NCBI RefSeq assembly: GCF_000993825.1
Contig: NZ_CP011114.1
Span: 1,178,001 to 1,242,000 of the forward strand
Source: Paenibacillus durus ATCC 35681
GTDB taxonomy: Bacteria > Bacillota > Bacilli > Paenibacillales > Paenibacillaceae
Length of the DNA stretch: 64,000 nt
Reading direction: 5' to 3'
Each line of letters opens with the position of its first letter. Within the stretch, counting starts at the first letter, position 1. Made by a program: the position numbers and the translations under genes. The notes under the pieces are model-generated. The model had not been told where the DNA came from and made no database searches. It was given only the letters and a program-made list of their open reading frames with translations. Below, in pieces: positions 8,359-16,694 of the stretch.

Positions 8359-8778
8359 TTGAGCACTCAACCGTTGAATTCTCAAGCGTTGAATCCCCAG
8401 GCGTTCAATCCCCAGGCATTATATCCCCAAGCGCCGAATCCATTGGTGTCAAATCTCCAAGCGCCGAATCCATTGGTGTCCAATCTCCAGGCGCCGAACC
8501 CTCTGGTCTCCAATCTCCAGGCGTCGAATCCCCAGCCGTTAAATGCCCAACCGTTGAATCCCCAGGTATCTCAAGAACGCTTCTATACGCCGTTTAGAGG
8601 GCCGTTCGACCCTTGCCCGCCGATTCCTTACAAGACCTATGTTGTTCCGCCTCATCTGTTTCTTGGCTTTCAACCGCCCAATCTGCCGCAGTTCAGTCTT
8701 CCGGAGGCGCTGAGATTCGGTACGCTCTGGCCTGCACTGTTTAGTCCGTATTCACCTCAAATCAGAGGGGGGAATTAA
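8359..8778 (+). CDS. cotJA: Spore coat protein CotJA with repeat-built N-terminal extension
   Basis: CotJA is a small spore coat protein encoded with CotJB and CotJC. The C-terminal 70 residues are typical: PFRGPFDPCPPIPYKTYV, then LFLGFQPPN and the conserved RFGTLWPALFSPY. The first 65 or so residues are unusual. They are built from pentapeptides such as QALNP and from three ten-residue units, APNPLVSNLQ, giving a Pro/Asn/Gln-rich tail. The start is TTG 8359, 8 bases after AAGGAGG. It is followed by cotJB after 3 bases. In Bacillus the operon is made in the mother cell under sigma-E; a clear sigma-E promoter was not identified here. Confidence 0.93.
   Translation: MSTQPLNSQALNPQAFNPQALYPQAPNPLVSNLQAPNPLVSNLQAPNPLVSNLQASNPQPLNAQPLNPQVSQERFYTPFRGPFDPCPPIPYKTYVVPPHLFLGFQPPNLPQFSLPEALRFGTLWPALFSPYSPQIRGGN
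8431..8520 (+). repeat. Three tandem 30-bp repeats inside cotJA
   Basis: Units 8431-8460, 8461-8490 and 8491-8520 each begin GCGCCGAA and end in a CAATCTCCAG-like block. Units 1 and 2 differ at only two bases. Each encodes APNPLVSNLQ. The flanks show a looser 15-base periodicity (GTTGAATCCCCAGGC type). Confidence 0.95.
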
Positions 8779-8781
8779 GAG

Positions 8782-9048
8782 ATGGATACGAATCCCTACG
8801 ATCGCCGTTACTATGAGCTGCTGGAGCAGCTGCAGACGCTTGATTTTGCGCTGGTGGAGCTGAATCTGTATCTGGATACTCATCCGACCGATCTGAAGAG
8901 CATCCAGCAGTTTAACCAGCTTACCCAGGAGCGCACCCGGTTGGCAAAACAGTTCCAGGAGCTGTACGGTCCGCTGCAAAACTTTGGGCGCGCTTATTCG
9001 AAATGCCCTTGGGAATGGAATCAGAGCCCCTGGCCCTGGCAGGTCTAG
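8782..9048 (+). CDS. cotJB: Spore coat protein CotJB
   Basis: This 88-residue protein of the CotJB family is the second gene of the cotJ operon. It begins MDTNPYDRRYYELLEQLQ and has the family's helical core with FALVELNLYLDTHP, then a Trp-rich tail (CPWEWNQSPWPW). Its ATG is preceded by AGGGGGG, and the gene starts 3 bases after cotJA. It is thought to assemble into the coat with CotJA and CotJC. No catalytic motif is visible. Confidence 0.95.
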   Translation: MDTNPYDRRYYELLEQLQTLDFALVELNLYLDTHPTDLKSIQQFNQLTQERTRLAKQFQELYGPLQNFGRAYSKCPWEWNQSPWPWQV

Positions 9049-9084
9049 GCAAGCCTAAACGAAGCGAAAAGGGAGGTTATGCGT

Positions 9085-9654
9085 GTGTGGATATATGAAA
9101 AAAAGCTGCAGTATCCGGTAAGAGTGAGCAAGTGCGACATCCGGATGGCAAAATATCTGACCGAGCAGTATGGGGGCGCGGATGGGGAGCTGGCCGCCGC
9201 TCTACGCTATATGAATCAAAGATATTCCATCCCGGATAAGATTATCGGGTTACTTACCGACATTTCAACGGAAGAGCTGGCCCATTTGGAAATGATTGCA
9301 ACCATGGTCTACAAGCTGACCAAAGACGCGACCGTAGAGCAGCTGAAGGAGGCTGGACTCGGCGCCCATTATGCCAACCATGACTCGGCTCTTTTTTACG
9401 AGAATGCTGGAGGCATGCCGTGGACGGCCACCTATATTCAGGCCAAAGGGGACCCGATTGCCGATCTGTACGAAGACATTGCCGCAGAGGAAAAAGCACG
9501 GGCTACATACCAGTGGCTGATCAACATGACCGATGATGTGGATCTGCAGGACAGTCTCAAATTCCTTAGGGAGCGGGAAGTTGTACATTCGCAGCGGTTT
9601 AGAGAAGCCGTCGAGATTCTCAAGGAAGATCAGGAGTGCAAGAAGATGTTCTGA
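9085..9654 (+). CDS. cotJC: Spore coat protein CotJC (manganese catalase family)
   Basis: CotJC belongs to the dimanganese catalase family and sits in the spore coat. Metal-ligand helices are visible: GELAAALRYMNQRY, TEELAHLEMIATMV, IAAEEKARATYQ and REREVVHSQRF supply the Glu and His ligands. I choose GTG 9085 (giving MWIYEKKLQYPV, as in homologues) because GGGAGG at 9071-9076 is 8 bases away; the ATG at 9079 is too close. It is 189 residues long. It could remove peroxide in the spore. It closes the operon and is followed by a terminator. Confidence 0.95.
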   Translation: MWIYEKKLQYPVRVSKCDIRMAKYLTEQYGGADGELAAALRYMNQRYSIPDKIIGLLTDISTEELAHLEMIATMVYKLTKDATVEQLKEAGLGAHYANHDSALFYENAGGMPWTATYIQAKGDPIADLYEDIAAEEKARATYQWLINMTDDVDLQDSLKFLREREVVHSQRFREAVEILKEDQECKKMF

Positions 9655-9663
9655 ATCGGAAAC

Positions 9664-9708
9664 AACAGTCTCATATTCCACTTTGATGTGGATTATGGGA
9701 CTGTTTTT
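9664..9708 (+). terminator. Terminator after cotJC
   Basis: ACAGTCTCATATTCCAC pairs, with small mismatches, with GTGGATTATGGGACTGT, followed by a T run. Confidence 0.85.
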
Positions 9709-9814
9709 GGGTCCTTTCTTCCAGCACTTTAATAGAATGGTTCGATATAGTAGAATAGGATAGGTGTTGGGATTGTCTGCATGAAGAGCGATAGATAATA
9801 GAGAGGGGATCCAT

Positions 9815-10873
9815 TTGCGAAAAATTTCAGCAATCATCATTGTGATAATGCTGGTCCTAAATACGAAGGCAGGGATTGGAGCGGCGGCATCCGCTTCCAC
9901 TAAAGCAGCAGCTTCGGACGGCGTCAAGCTGGTGTTCGCCGGTGACATTCTGCTTGACGGTTATGTCGGCGATCAGATTGCAAAATACGGGGTAAACTAC
10001 CCCTTCCTCAAAGTGGCGCCTGTGTTGAAGCAAGCGGATGTAGCCTTCGCCAATCTGGAAACGCCCGTTTCGACAAGAGGCCAGGCGTCGGATAAAACAT
10101 TCGTGTTCCGGTCCAAGCCGGGTACGCTCGCTGGGTTAAATTATGCCGGAATTGACGGGGTGACCGTGGCGAATAACCATATCCTTGATTACGGGCAGAC
10201 GGCGATGCTGGACACTTTGTCCTATCTGGACAGTTATGGGATAGGCCGCACGGGAGCGGGCCGGAATATAGAGGAAGCGTTCAAGCCTTACACCAAGACT
10301 GTGAACGGCAAGAAGATCGCCGTGCTGGGCGTAAGCCATGTGCTGTCCGGCCCTTCGTGGTATGCGGGCAAGAACAAACCGGGAGCGGCCTCAGCCTACA
10401 CCGCGGAGCCGCTGCTGAGCATGATCAAGCAAGCGGCCAAAGACAGTGATTTTACAGTCGTATACATTCACTGGAATCAGGAATTCAAGGATTATCCGCT
10501 GCAAGAATCCCGTAAGCTTGCCAGACAGATGATCGACAGCGGAGCGGATCTCATTATCGGATCGCACAGCCACTGCTTGATGGGTATTGAGTACTACAAG
10601 CACAAGCCCATCTATTATTCGCTGGGAAACTTTGTATTCAACCGCTCCACGCGGGGCGGAGAGAAGACGCTGGATTCAATGCTGGCCAATTTTCAAATTG
10701 CCGGGGACAAGCTGTCTGCGAGTATAACGCCGGTCAAAATCACGCGCGGCCAGCCGGTATTTATGGATGCAAATTATAACAAGAAGATTATTCAGACGCT
10801 GAACAAGCTGTCATATAACGCTTCCGTTGATTTAAAGGGCAATGTGTCCGAGAAAAATACAAGCGTAAAGTGA
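9815..10873 (+). CDS. CapA-like metallophosphatase-fold protein (poly-gamma-glutamate synthesis type)
   Basis: The first 25 residues form a signal peptide (MRKISAIIIVIMLVLNTKAG), so the protein is exported. The rest (352 in total) is a CapA domain with family motifs: FAGDILLDG, FANLETPVS, VANNHILDYG, YIHWNQEF, GSHSHCL and YSLGNFVF. CapA/PgsA proteins take part in poly-gamma-glutamate capsule synthesis, but many Paenibacillus members stand alone, as here, with no capB or capC. The start is TTG 9815 after GAGAGGGG. Its specific role is open; a calcineurin-like phosphatase activity is the alternative. Confidence 0.85.
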   Translation: MRKISAIIIVIMLVLNTKAGIGAAASASTKAAASDGVKLVFAGDILLDGYVGDQIAKYGVNYPFLKVAPVLKQADVAFANLETPVSTRGQASDKTFVFRSKPGTLAGLNYAGIDGVTVANNHILDYGQTAMLDTLSYLDSYGIGRTGAGRNIEEAFKPYTKTVNGKKIAVLGVSHVLSGPSWYAGKNKPGAASAYTAEPLLSMIKQAAKDSDFTVVYIHWNQEFKDYPLQESRKLARQMIDSGADLIIGSHSHCLMGIEYYKHKPIYYSLGNFVFNRSTRGGEKTLDSMLANFQIAGDKLSASITPVKITRGQPVFMDANYNKKIIQTLNKLSYNASVDLKGNVSEKNTSVK

Positions 10874-10879
10874 CAGCTA

Positions 10880-10916
10880 GGAGTGGTGGCCTCATGGCCG
10901 CTGCTCTTTTTTATTT
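10880..10916 (+). terminator. Terminator after the capA-like gene
   Basis: GAGTGGTGGCC and GGCCGCTGCTC form a stem with several G-T pairs, followed by TTTTTTATTT. Confidence 0.7.
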
Positions 10917-11043
10917 GGGAATTATGCTATAAATATTACTTATTTTAGGTTAAGTTTTAGTAATCTACTGGAAATTTGTCGAATTTGAGCAAAAATATTT
11001 TATCCATTTTGTCGATATGTATCAAAAAATGTAGAAATATGAT

Positions 11044-11072
11044 TTGACAGGAAAGATTCAGCACCTTACAAT
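11044..11072 (+). promoter_or_regulatory. Sigma-A promoter of the abrB-like gene
   Basis: TTGACA, a 17-base spacer and TACAAT: a near-consensus vegetative promoter inside an AT-rich stretch (10917-11169). It leaves a leader of about 90 bases. Confidence 0.85.
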
Positions 11073-11169
11073 TCAAATTAGAGTGAAAACACTTCTAACT
11101 CTTAATGGGACTTAAGCGTTTCCATATGTAAATGATTATAAAAAGTGTTATATCGAGGGGGATACTGGG

Positions 11170-11427
11170 ATGAAGGCAACAGGAATTGTAAGAAAAGTGG
11201 ATGAGTTGGGACGTATCGTTATTCCGATTGAGCTGCGCCGCACAATGGGGATCGATATCAAGGACCCGCTTGAAATTTTTGTCGATGGTGAGAAGATCAT
11301 TCTCAGAAAATATGAACCGACTTGCATTTTCTCCGGAAGCTCGGAGAACCTGATTAACTTCAAAGGCAAGATGGTCAGCCGGGACATTCTCGACGAGTTG
11401 ATTGAGAGCTTTAATCAGGCAAAATGA
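11170..11427 (+). CDS. AbrB/Abh-family transition-state regulator
   Basis: This 85-residue DNA-binding protein has an N-terminal swapped-hairpin AbrB domain almost identical in pattern to Bacillus AbrB: MKATGIVRKVDELGRIVIP, then ELRRTMGI and LEIFVDGEKIILRKY. The C-terminal half is the shorter dimerisation part. GAGGGGG precedes the ATG. AbrB-type proteins repress stationary-phase and sporulation genes during growth. Whether this is the AbrB or the Abh equivalent cannot be decided here. It has its own promoter and terminator. Confidence 0.93.
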   Translation: MKATGIVRKVDELGRIVIPIELRRTMGIDIKDPLEIFVDGEKIILRKYEPTCIFSGSSENLINFKGKMVSRDILDELIESFNQAK

Positions 11428-11519
11428 GAGGAACCGGGAAGATTGGGCGTCTGACGCGCCGGGGAACAATCTTTCATAAGAGGCTGCCCGTGCACCGGGC
11501 TAACCGCATAAAGTTAACG

Positions 11520-11567
11520 AACGGCAGGATGGCAAGCTCCGGATGGAACAGGCCGCCTGCCGTTTTT
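11520..11567 (+). terminator. Terminator after the abrB-like gene
   Basis: AACGGCAGG pairs perfectly with CCTGCCGTT, followed by TTT. The loop of about 27 bases is long. Confidence 0.75.
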
Positions 11568-11614
11568 GATTTGGGAAATCACTTGCGTTTGAAGTGGATG
11601 ACGCTCTACCGAAT

Positions 11615-11679
11615 AGACCCCAACATGGAACCGTCTACCACGCCCAAGGCGTTGGAGAGGGGTTCGCTTGTTGGGGTCT
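11615..11679. other. Long inverted repeat downstream of the yheC/yheD array
   Basis: AGACCCCAACA (11615-11625) is the exact reverse complement of TGTTGGGGTCT (11669-11679), with a smaller CCAA/TTGG stem inside. It lies 28 bases beyond the stop of the last minus-strand ATP-grasp gene. No T run follows on either strand. It may be a 3' mRNA-stabilising hairpin. Confidence 0.6.
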
Positions 11680-11706
11680 TGTGCCGCCGGCACTTTCGCT
11701 CGGCTG

Positions 11707-12837
11707 TTACTCCTCGATTTTCTTCGAGGATGAAGGCGTCAGCTTCGTGCGGTACACCCAAAGCGCATATTCCAGCGGCTGCTGAAGCGCTTTGTGGTAG
11801 GTGTCCCTTTCGCCGGCTCTTGAGAACACCTCGCGGGCCGGTTTGGGGTTGACCTCCAGCACGAAGACTCTGCCTTCCCGGTCGATGGCAAGATCAAGCG
11901 CCAGCTCGCATAAAGTGCCGAAGCTGTCTTCCAGAAATGAAGCGGCATCCAGTCCGAGCTGCTCGGCTGTTTGCAAGGTTTTTGCCGCTTTTTCGCTGCT
12001 GCCCAGCCATTCTTTGAGCAGCGTCTCCGCTTTTACAGCGTGCCCGCCGCCGTGCAGGTTGGAGGTCACGCTTTTAGCCGCCCCTACACGGCCCGCTATT
12101 CCGGTCAGCTCCCAATTGCCTTCGCTGTTCTTCTGAACGAGCATCCGGTAATCGTGGAATCGGCCGTTCGGAAGGCGCAGTGGAATCCCCTGCTGGATCA
12201 GGAAACGACCGCCGATGCACCATTGGCGTACGATGGACTCGAGCCGAGGCAGCGACACCTTGCGCGGCGGGATAATCCGGCGATTCTGGCGGCGGCCCTG
12301 GATATCGAACATTCCGCGAGCCTCTTTGAGCCGCTCGATGCGCAGAATGCCTCTTCCGCCGGTGCCGTTTATCGGCTTGATATAAATTACAGGGCTGGCC
12401 TTAAGCATTTGATGCAGATCCGAGGAAGAATGGTACAGCAGTGTAACCGGCATATGCGGCCGGAACCGGCCTTTTTGCGAGAATGTCTGATGAATCGTCC
12501 ATTTGTTGCGCAGCGGACGGTTCAGGAAGGTAAGATGACTGTAACGCGAGCGGAAGCGCAGCAGCTGCTGGAACCGCTCGCTGCGCTGAATGCGACAGCG
12601 GTCGTAGATCATGTCGGGAAAGGTCCGCCATTTACGGCTCCATCTGCCCGTTCCGGGATCGAATACCATTGCATTAATCCGCTGCTTTCCGCTATCGACA
12701 TCCATCGGCGTGAACACGAAGACATCAAGGCCGATCCGTTTGCCCTGGGTGATCATTTTGCTGTATACGCTTTTCTCTTCGAGCTGCTTAGCGTTGTTCA
12801 GGTATAGGGTAAGAATACCTAAGACGGGCTCTGGCAC
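11707..12837 (-). CDS. YheC/YheD-family ATP-grasp protein, paralogue 5 (short form)
   Basis: This is the last of five tandem members of the endospore coat-associated YheC/YheD family. The 376-residue protein starts directly with the core (EPVLGILTLYLN). The ATP-grasp lysine and glycine loop are intact (IYIKPINGTGGRGILR). Further on are HDYRMLVQKN, TSNLHGGG and the metal-binding EVNPKPAREVF. The start is GTG 12837, with AAGGAGGTGA 6 bases before it. A 187-base gap separates it from paralogue 4. In Bacillus, yheC and yheD are sporulation genes of unknown reaction. ATP-grasp enzymes usually join a carboxylate to an amine; the substrate here is unknown. Confidence 0.9.
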   Translation of the reverse strand: MPEPVLGILTLYLNNAKQLEEKSVYSKMITQGKRIGLDVFVFTPMDVDSGKQRINAMVFDPGTGRWSRKWRTFPDMIYDRCRIQRSERFQQLLRFRSRYSHLTFLNRPLRNKWTIHQTFSQKGRFRPHMPVTLLYHSSSDLHQMLKASPVIYIKPINGTGGRGILRIERLKEARGMFDIQGRRQNRRIIPPRKVSLPRLESIVRQWCIGGRFLIQQGIPLRLPNGRFHDYRMLVQKNSEGNWELTGIAGRVGAAKSVTSNLHGGGHAVKAETLLKEWLGSSEKAAKTLQTAEQLGLDAASFLEDSFGTLCELALDLAIDREGRVFVLEVNPKPAREVFSRAGERDTYHKALQQPLEYALWVYRTKLTPSSSKKIEE

Positions 12838-13024
12838 AGGAGTTCACCTCCTTGCATGAAAATGGATGCCCGGCTCGGCTCCGCCGCCTGCACTGCTGCT
12901 CCGTCATCTCCGAACGGCGGCTCTATAGATTGCAGGCAAAGGGCTGACGCGCCTGAGGGTCCGGGAGTAAGCGCCACGCCGGCGGCAAATATGGGGGATA
13001 TCCGCATCTGGTTTGTCACGTCCT

Positions 13025-14137
13025 TTACGGGATGATTGCGGTTTGGCGGGCCAGGTGCTGGCTGTAATAGAAGATTCGTTCCAGCGAGAGCTTCCGGATG
13101 TCCGGTTCGTCGAATTTCATCGGCCGGGAATTGGCTTCGAAGAACCACAGTCCGCCTTTGTCGTCGGCTCCAAGGTCCATGGACATTTCGCCCAGCGTAT
13201 AGCCGGAAGCGCGCTCGATCTGCCGTGCGATCAGCAGGGCGGTGGAAGAGAGATTCTTCAGGATGGATGCGGTCCGTTCGGGGCCGAACGTCGCTTCCAG
13301 CATCTTGGACGGGTCTTCGACGCTGCCGCCGCGCGGGACATGGGTCGTAATGCTGCGGGAACCCGCCAGTCTTGCGCCGATGCCCGTTACCGCCCATCCG
13401 CCTCTGCCGTTTTTCTGCAGAAGCACGCGCAGGTCGAACGGTCTCCCCTTACAGGTCGCAAGCTCAATCGCCTGCTGGACAATATAAAGGGAGCCGCTGC
13501 GTTCCTTTCCGATGCGGGTCCACAGGCGTTCCAACGACGCCGCTTTATACGTTACGTTCTTTTTCCCGGTTTGGATTTGCAGGCGGTACGGCAGAACGCC
13601 ATCGGCATAGTATTTAAGCCGCATGATCCCTTTTCCGGCTTTGCCGCTCTCCGGCTTGAGATACAGGCTGGTGTGGGTCTTCAGCATCGAAGACAGTGTT
13701 CGTGAGCTTCTCAGCCGTCTCGTAGCCGGCACATGACGGGAAGTGGCGTTCGAGCCTTTGAGCCATTCGAATAGACTCCATTTATTAAAAAAGTACGGAT
13801 TGTACAGCCGAATGCCCGGGTGTTCCAGACATTCGGCGATTTTACGGGCCACCGCGGGCTTGGCTTCATCCTCACGGGTTGGGATGCGGTTGTAAATGAT
13901 CTGCGGGAAAGGCAGCTGGACGGCGGTCCACGACCTGCCCGGACCCGGAACGTATCCGGTAACAGTGGAGCTCTCCAGCTTCAGGTCGCGAACGGTAACG
14001 ACATAGGCGAGATAGCCGAGCTCTCTGCCGGTGCGAATGATATCACGAAAATTCTGATGATTGCCTCGGAACAGTCTGGTCTTGTCGCTGGTCGTCAGAA
14101 TGGCGATGACCGGTTTGTCATCTGTCCGGATGTTCAC
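13025..14137 (-). CDS. YheC/YheD-family ATP-grasp protein, paralogue 4 (short form)
   Basis: It is 370 residues long, starting MNIRTDDKPVIAILTTSD without the N-terminal extension of paralogues 1 and 3. The ATP-grasp loop is intact in LYLKPESGKAGKGIMRL. Conserved blocks FDLRVLLQKN, TTHVPRGG and FEANSRPMKFDE follow; the E-x-N metal motif is kept. The GTG start at 14137 overlaps the TGA of the upstream paralogue by four bases (GTGA), so translation is probably coupled. GGAGGGA lies just upstream. The substrate is unknown. Confidence 0.9.
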   Translation of the reverse strand: MNIRTDDKPVIAILTTSDKTRLFRGNHQNFRDIIRTGRELGYLAYVVTVRDLKLESSTVTGYVPGPGRSWTAVQLPFPQIIYNRIPTREDEAKPAVARKIAECLEHPGIRLYNPYFFNKWSLFEWLKGSNATSRHVPATRRLRSSRTLSSMLKTHTSLYLKPESGKAGKGIMRLKYYADGVLPYRLQIQTGKKNVTYKAASLERLWTRIGKERSGSLYIVQQAIELATCKGRPFDLRVLLQKNGRGGWAVTGIGARLAGSRSITTHVPRGGSVEDPSKMLEATFGPERTASILKNLSSTALLIARQIERASGYTLGEMSMDLGADDKGGLWFFEANSRPMKFDEPDIRKLSLERIFYYSQHLARQTAIIP

Positions 14138-15507
14138 ATATCATCCCTCCTGCGGAACTTGCTGAGGTATAGGCAGTGCTCCAGAATGTGCTCGATGGAG
14201 GCCTTGCCTTCAGCGCGCAGGGACGGATGGCGAAAGATAGACCGTCCGGGTTTGGCATTGGCCTCGAACATCCAGATATCTTCATCCTGGTCGATGCCGA
14301 GATCGAAGCCGATCTCGCCAATCAGATGACGGTGTTGGATTTCCAGTGATTCCGCCAGCCGGATGGCCGTCTGCTTCGCCCGCTGCAGCACCTCGTCCGC
14401 TTTGGCTCCGAATACGCGGCCGAGGGCCTGTTGCGGCGTAAGAAGGGAGCCGCCGTTCTTCAGATGGGTGGTTACGCTGCCTCGCCCGGCTTTTTTCGCT
14501 CCGATCCCGACCACGACCCACTGGTTATTGCCGTTCTTATGCATATGGAACCGGAAGTCGATCGGGCAGCCGTCGATTTCGATCAGCCGGATGCCCTGCT
14601 GAACGACGTAGCTGTTCAGGCTGCGTCCATTTCGGGACCGCAGCTGCCGCATCAGACTCTCGAAGGTGGAGAAGCGAAGCAGCACATTTTTGCCTCCCTG
14701 GCGGTAACGGGCGAAATAGCCTCGTTTGGGCAGATAGGTCAAGCGGTAAATGCCGTGGCCTAGACTGCCGGCCGAGGGCTTGTAGTAGACAAAATGATGG
14801 CGCTCAAGCATATCCTTAATCAAGTCGGGTTCCGGGCTGCTGTGCGTTTCGGGGATGTGTTGGCTCGCGAAGCTGTCACCCTCAAGCAGCCGGTAAATAT
14901 CGGATTTGTCGAAAAAGCTCCAGTTGAAAAAAGGGATTTTCTTGCGGGTAAACCGTTCCCGAAGCTGGTTGATTGCCGTGGAGGTTTCCGCCCGCCTGCT
15001 GGGCAGGCGGTTGTAGACGACATCGGGCAGAGGCACCATCTTGCGTTCGAACTTGCCGCTCTCCGTCAGAAAGTAACCATACACGCGCTCCTGCTGCCAA
15101 TTAATATCACGGGGCATGAACGCGAAGATGTAGCACATATTGCTGCCTTGGCGCAGCAGCTGCTTGATGAAGCCCGTTCGTGAACCGAACGGCTGACCCG
15201 GAGCAGCCGGACCGTCAGACAGGACTCCAACGAGCGGGCCGAGCTGAACCTCGTCGTTCTGAAGGTTCCGTAAGTAGACGCTGCCCGATTTAGGCACTTT
15301 GATAGCATCTTGAACGCCCGAAGCCAGAAAAAGATGCTTGCCTGCGCGCTTAATCGGTTTAATCACCGCCGGAATGGCGTCTTTGCCGAGCCGCAGCCGG
15401 ATGTTCTTCTTCCCGGACAACTTCAGGCTTTTCATCAGCGACCCCGAGATGTATACGACCCTTTGGGGCTGCTTGGTGAAATGGACATTGCAAAATGTGA
15501 GACCCAT
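14134..15507 (-). CDS. YheC/YheD-family ATP-grasp protein, paralogue 3 (long form)
   Basis: A 457-residue long form. Residues 1-90 are an extra N-terminal domain rich in short beta strands. They end in QLGPLVGVLSD, where the shorter paralogues begin. The core has VYYKPSAGSLGHGIYRL (ATP-grasp lysine and loop), FRFHMHKNGNNQW, TTHLKNGGSL and FEANAKPGRSIF. The ATG directly follows the TAA of the upstream paralogue, and AAGGAGG lies inside the end of that gene. In length it resembles Bacillus YheD. Same operon as its neighbours. Confidence 0.9.
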   Translation of the reverse strand: MGLTFCNVHFTKQPQRVVYISGSLMKSLKLSGKKNIRLRLGKDAIPAVIKPIKRAGKHLFLASGVQDAIKVPKSGSVYLRNLQNDEVQLGPLVGVLSDGPAAPGQPFGSRTGFIKQLLRQGSNMCYIFAFMPRDINWQQERVYGYFLTESGKFERKMVPLPDVVYNRLPSRRAETSTAINQLRERFTRKKIPFFNWSFFDKSDIYRLLEGDSFASQHIPETHSSPEPDLIKDMLERHHFVYYKPSAGSLGHGIYRLTYLPKRGYFARYRQGGKNVLLRFSTFESLMRQLRSRNGRSLNSYVVQQGIRLIEIDGCPIDFRFHMHKNGNNQWVVVGIGAKKAGRGSVTTHLKNGGSLLTPQQALGRVFGAKADEVLQRAKQTAIRLAESLEIQHRHLIGEIGFDLGIDQDEDIWMFEANAKPGRSIFRHPSLRAEGKASIEHILEHCLYLSKFRRRDDM

Positions 15508-16683
15508 TTATGAATCCTCCTTAGGCACCATAGATATCAATTTTCCGGATAATCCGTACCCGCCTGCGGCTGTGCGGAGAGGTCGCCGCCGTGTCAGCAG
15601 CAGATACCTTGCGTAAGAAAGCGGGTTTTCGGCCGAGCGCCGTGCTGCGTCTTGATCGCCAGTTAGCGTAAAGGCCGAACGGCCCGGCTTGGAGTTCGCT
15701 TCCAGCAGCCAGATTCGGCCGCCGGGATCGATGCCGAAATCAAGCCCAAGCTCGCCGAGCCGCCCGCAGCCAGCTTCCAGCAGCGGCGGAAGGTAAGCGG
15801 CCGCAAGCGTAAGCTCTCTTAAAATTTCTTCCGCCGCCCCGCCGTATTGCTTCCGCAAAAAGGAGGAGGGATGCACTGCGGTTCCTCCGCCGTGAAGGTT
15901 CGAGGTGAGCGACCCGCGCAGGCCAAGGCGGACCGCCATGCCGGCGAGCGTCCAGCGTCCGCCGCCGTCCTTCTGCATGAGCACGCGGAGATCGAACGGC
16001 TGTCCGCCGCTGCCGCTCAATTGCAGGAACGGCTGCATGATAAAGCCTTGGCCGCCGATAAAGCGGTCAATCCATTCGAGCCCCCTGCGGCGCTCCTCAA
16101 AGCCTCGGATGATCTCGCGGTTCTGACCGTCCCGGCCTCTTACAAGAAGTCCTCCGGGCGACGCTGCGCAGGGCGCCGCATGCAGGGTACGCCTTCCGTG
16201 TGTGCCTGCCCGGGGTTTCAAGAAGACCCCGTCTTCTCTTTCCGCGAGCATATGCTCCAGGCTGCGGCTGCCGTCATACCGTTTAGTCTCGGGCAGCAGT
16301 GCGGATGCTCTGCGGTTTCGCTGCAATATTTCATACACCTTCCATTTGTCCGGCAGCCCCCGTGACCATGCCAGGCTGCCCGTCAGCGCATTCAGGGCAC
16401 GGGAGGTGCTGCGTCTTTCTTCCGGACTTCGGCAGAACATCCGGTTATATACAATGTCTGGCGCCGCCGATGTCGCTGCGCGCCATTCTTGGCCGCTCCG
16501 GATGAACCCGCTCACCGTCCGTCCATCCTCCGACACGCCATCCGGCGTGAATAGGATAACGCGCAGACCGTATTTAGGGGCGGCCCGGCAGAGCAGGCTG
16601 CAGAAGACGGGTTCGGCCACCGGTGAATCCTTGCTGCCCCCTCCGTTTAGGACGCCGAGACAGCCCAGTTCGCTCACAGGCAT
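15508..16683 (-). CDS. YheC/YheD-family ATP-grasp protein, paralogue 2 (short form, altered glycine loop)
   Basis: A 391-residue short form starting MPVSELGCLGVLNGGG. The ATP-grasp lysine is present in VFLKPRAGTHGRRTLH, but the loop reads GTHGRR, where the other four paralogues end in glycine (GTGGRG, GKAGKG, GSLGHG, GSLGKG). FDLRVLMQKDGGGRW, TSNLHGGG and LEANSKPGRSAF are normal. GAGGACG precedes the ATG. It lies 11 bases after paralogue 1 in the direction of transcription. It may bind ATP differently or serve as a structural partner; that is inference. Confidence 0.88.
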   Translation of the reverse strand: MPVSELGCLGVLNGGGSKDSPVAEPVFCSLLCRAAPKYGLRVILFTPDGVSEDGRTVSGFIRSGQEWRAATSAAPDIVYNRMFCRSPEERRSTSRALNALTGSLAWSRGLPDKWKVYEILQRNRRASALLPETKRYDGSRSLEHMLAEREDGVFLKPRAGTHGRRTLHAAPCAASPGGLLVRGRDGQNREIIRGFEERRRGLEWIDRFIGGQGFIMQPFLQLSGSGGQPFDLRVLMQKDGGGRWTLAGMAVRLGLRGSLTSNLHGGGTAVHPSSFLRKQYGGAAEEILRELTLAAAYLPPLLEAGCGRLGELGLDFGIDPGGRIWLLEANSKPGRSAFTLTGDQDAARRSAENPLSYARYLLLTRRRPLRTAAGGYGLSGKLISMVPKEDS

Positions 16684-16694
16684 AGCGTCCTCCT

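Noticed and set aside
8431..8520. Three direct repeats considered as a CRISPR array
   Set aside because: There are no spacers between units and they lie in a coding frame.
8310..8597. Plus-strand frame with repeated ESIGVQSPGAE-like units
   Set aside because: It is cotJA read in another frame; the 15- and 30-base DNA periodicity makes every frame repetitive. The cotJA frame has the RBS and the conserved C-terminus.
11971..12807. 278-residue plus-strand open frame
   Set aside because: It is antisense to the YheC/YheD gene at 11707-12837, which has conserved motifs and a strong RBS.
12819..13022. Possible small gene in the gap between the last two ATP-grasp genes
   Set aside because: The minus-strand frame opens with GTG too close to AAAGGA and overlaps the next gene's start; the composition is not convincing and no family is recognised.
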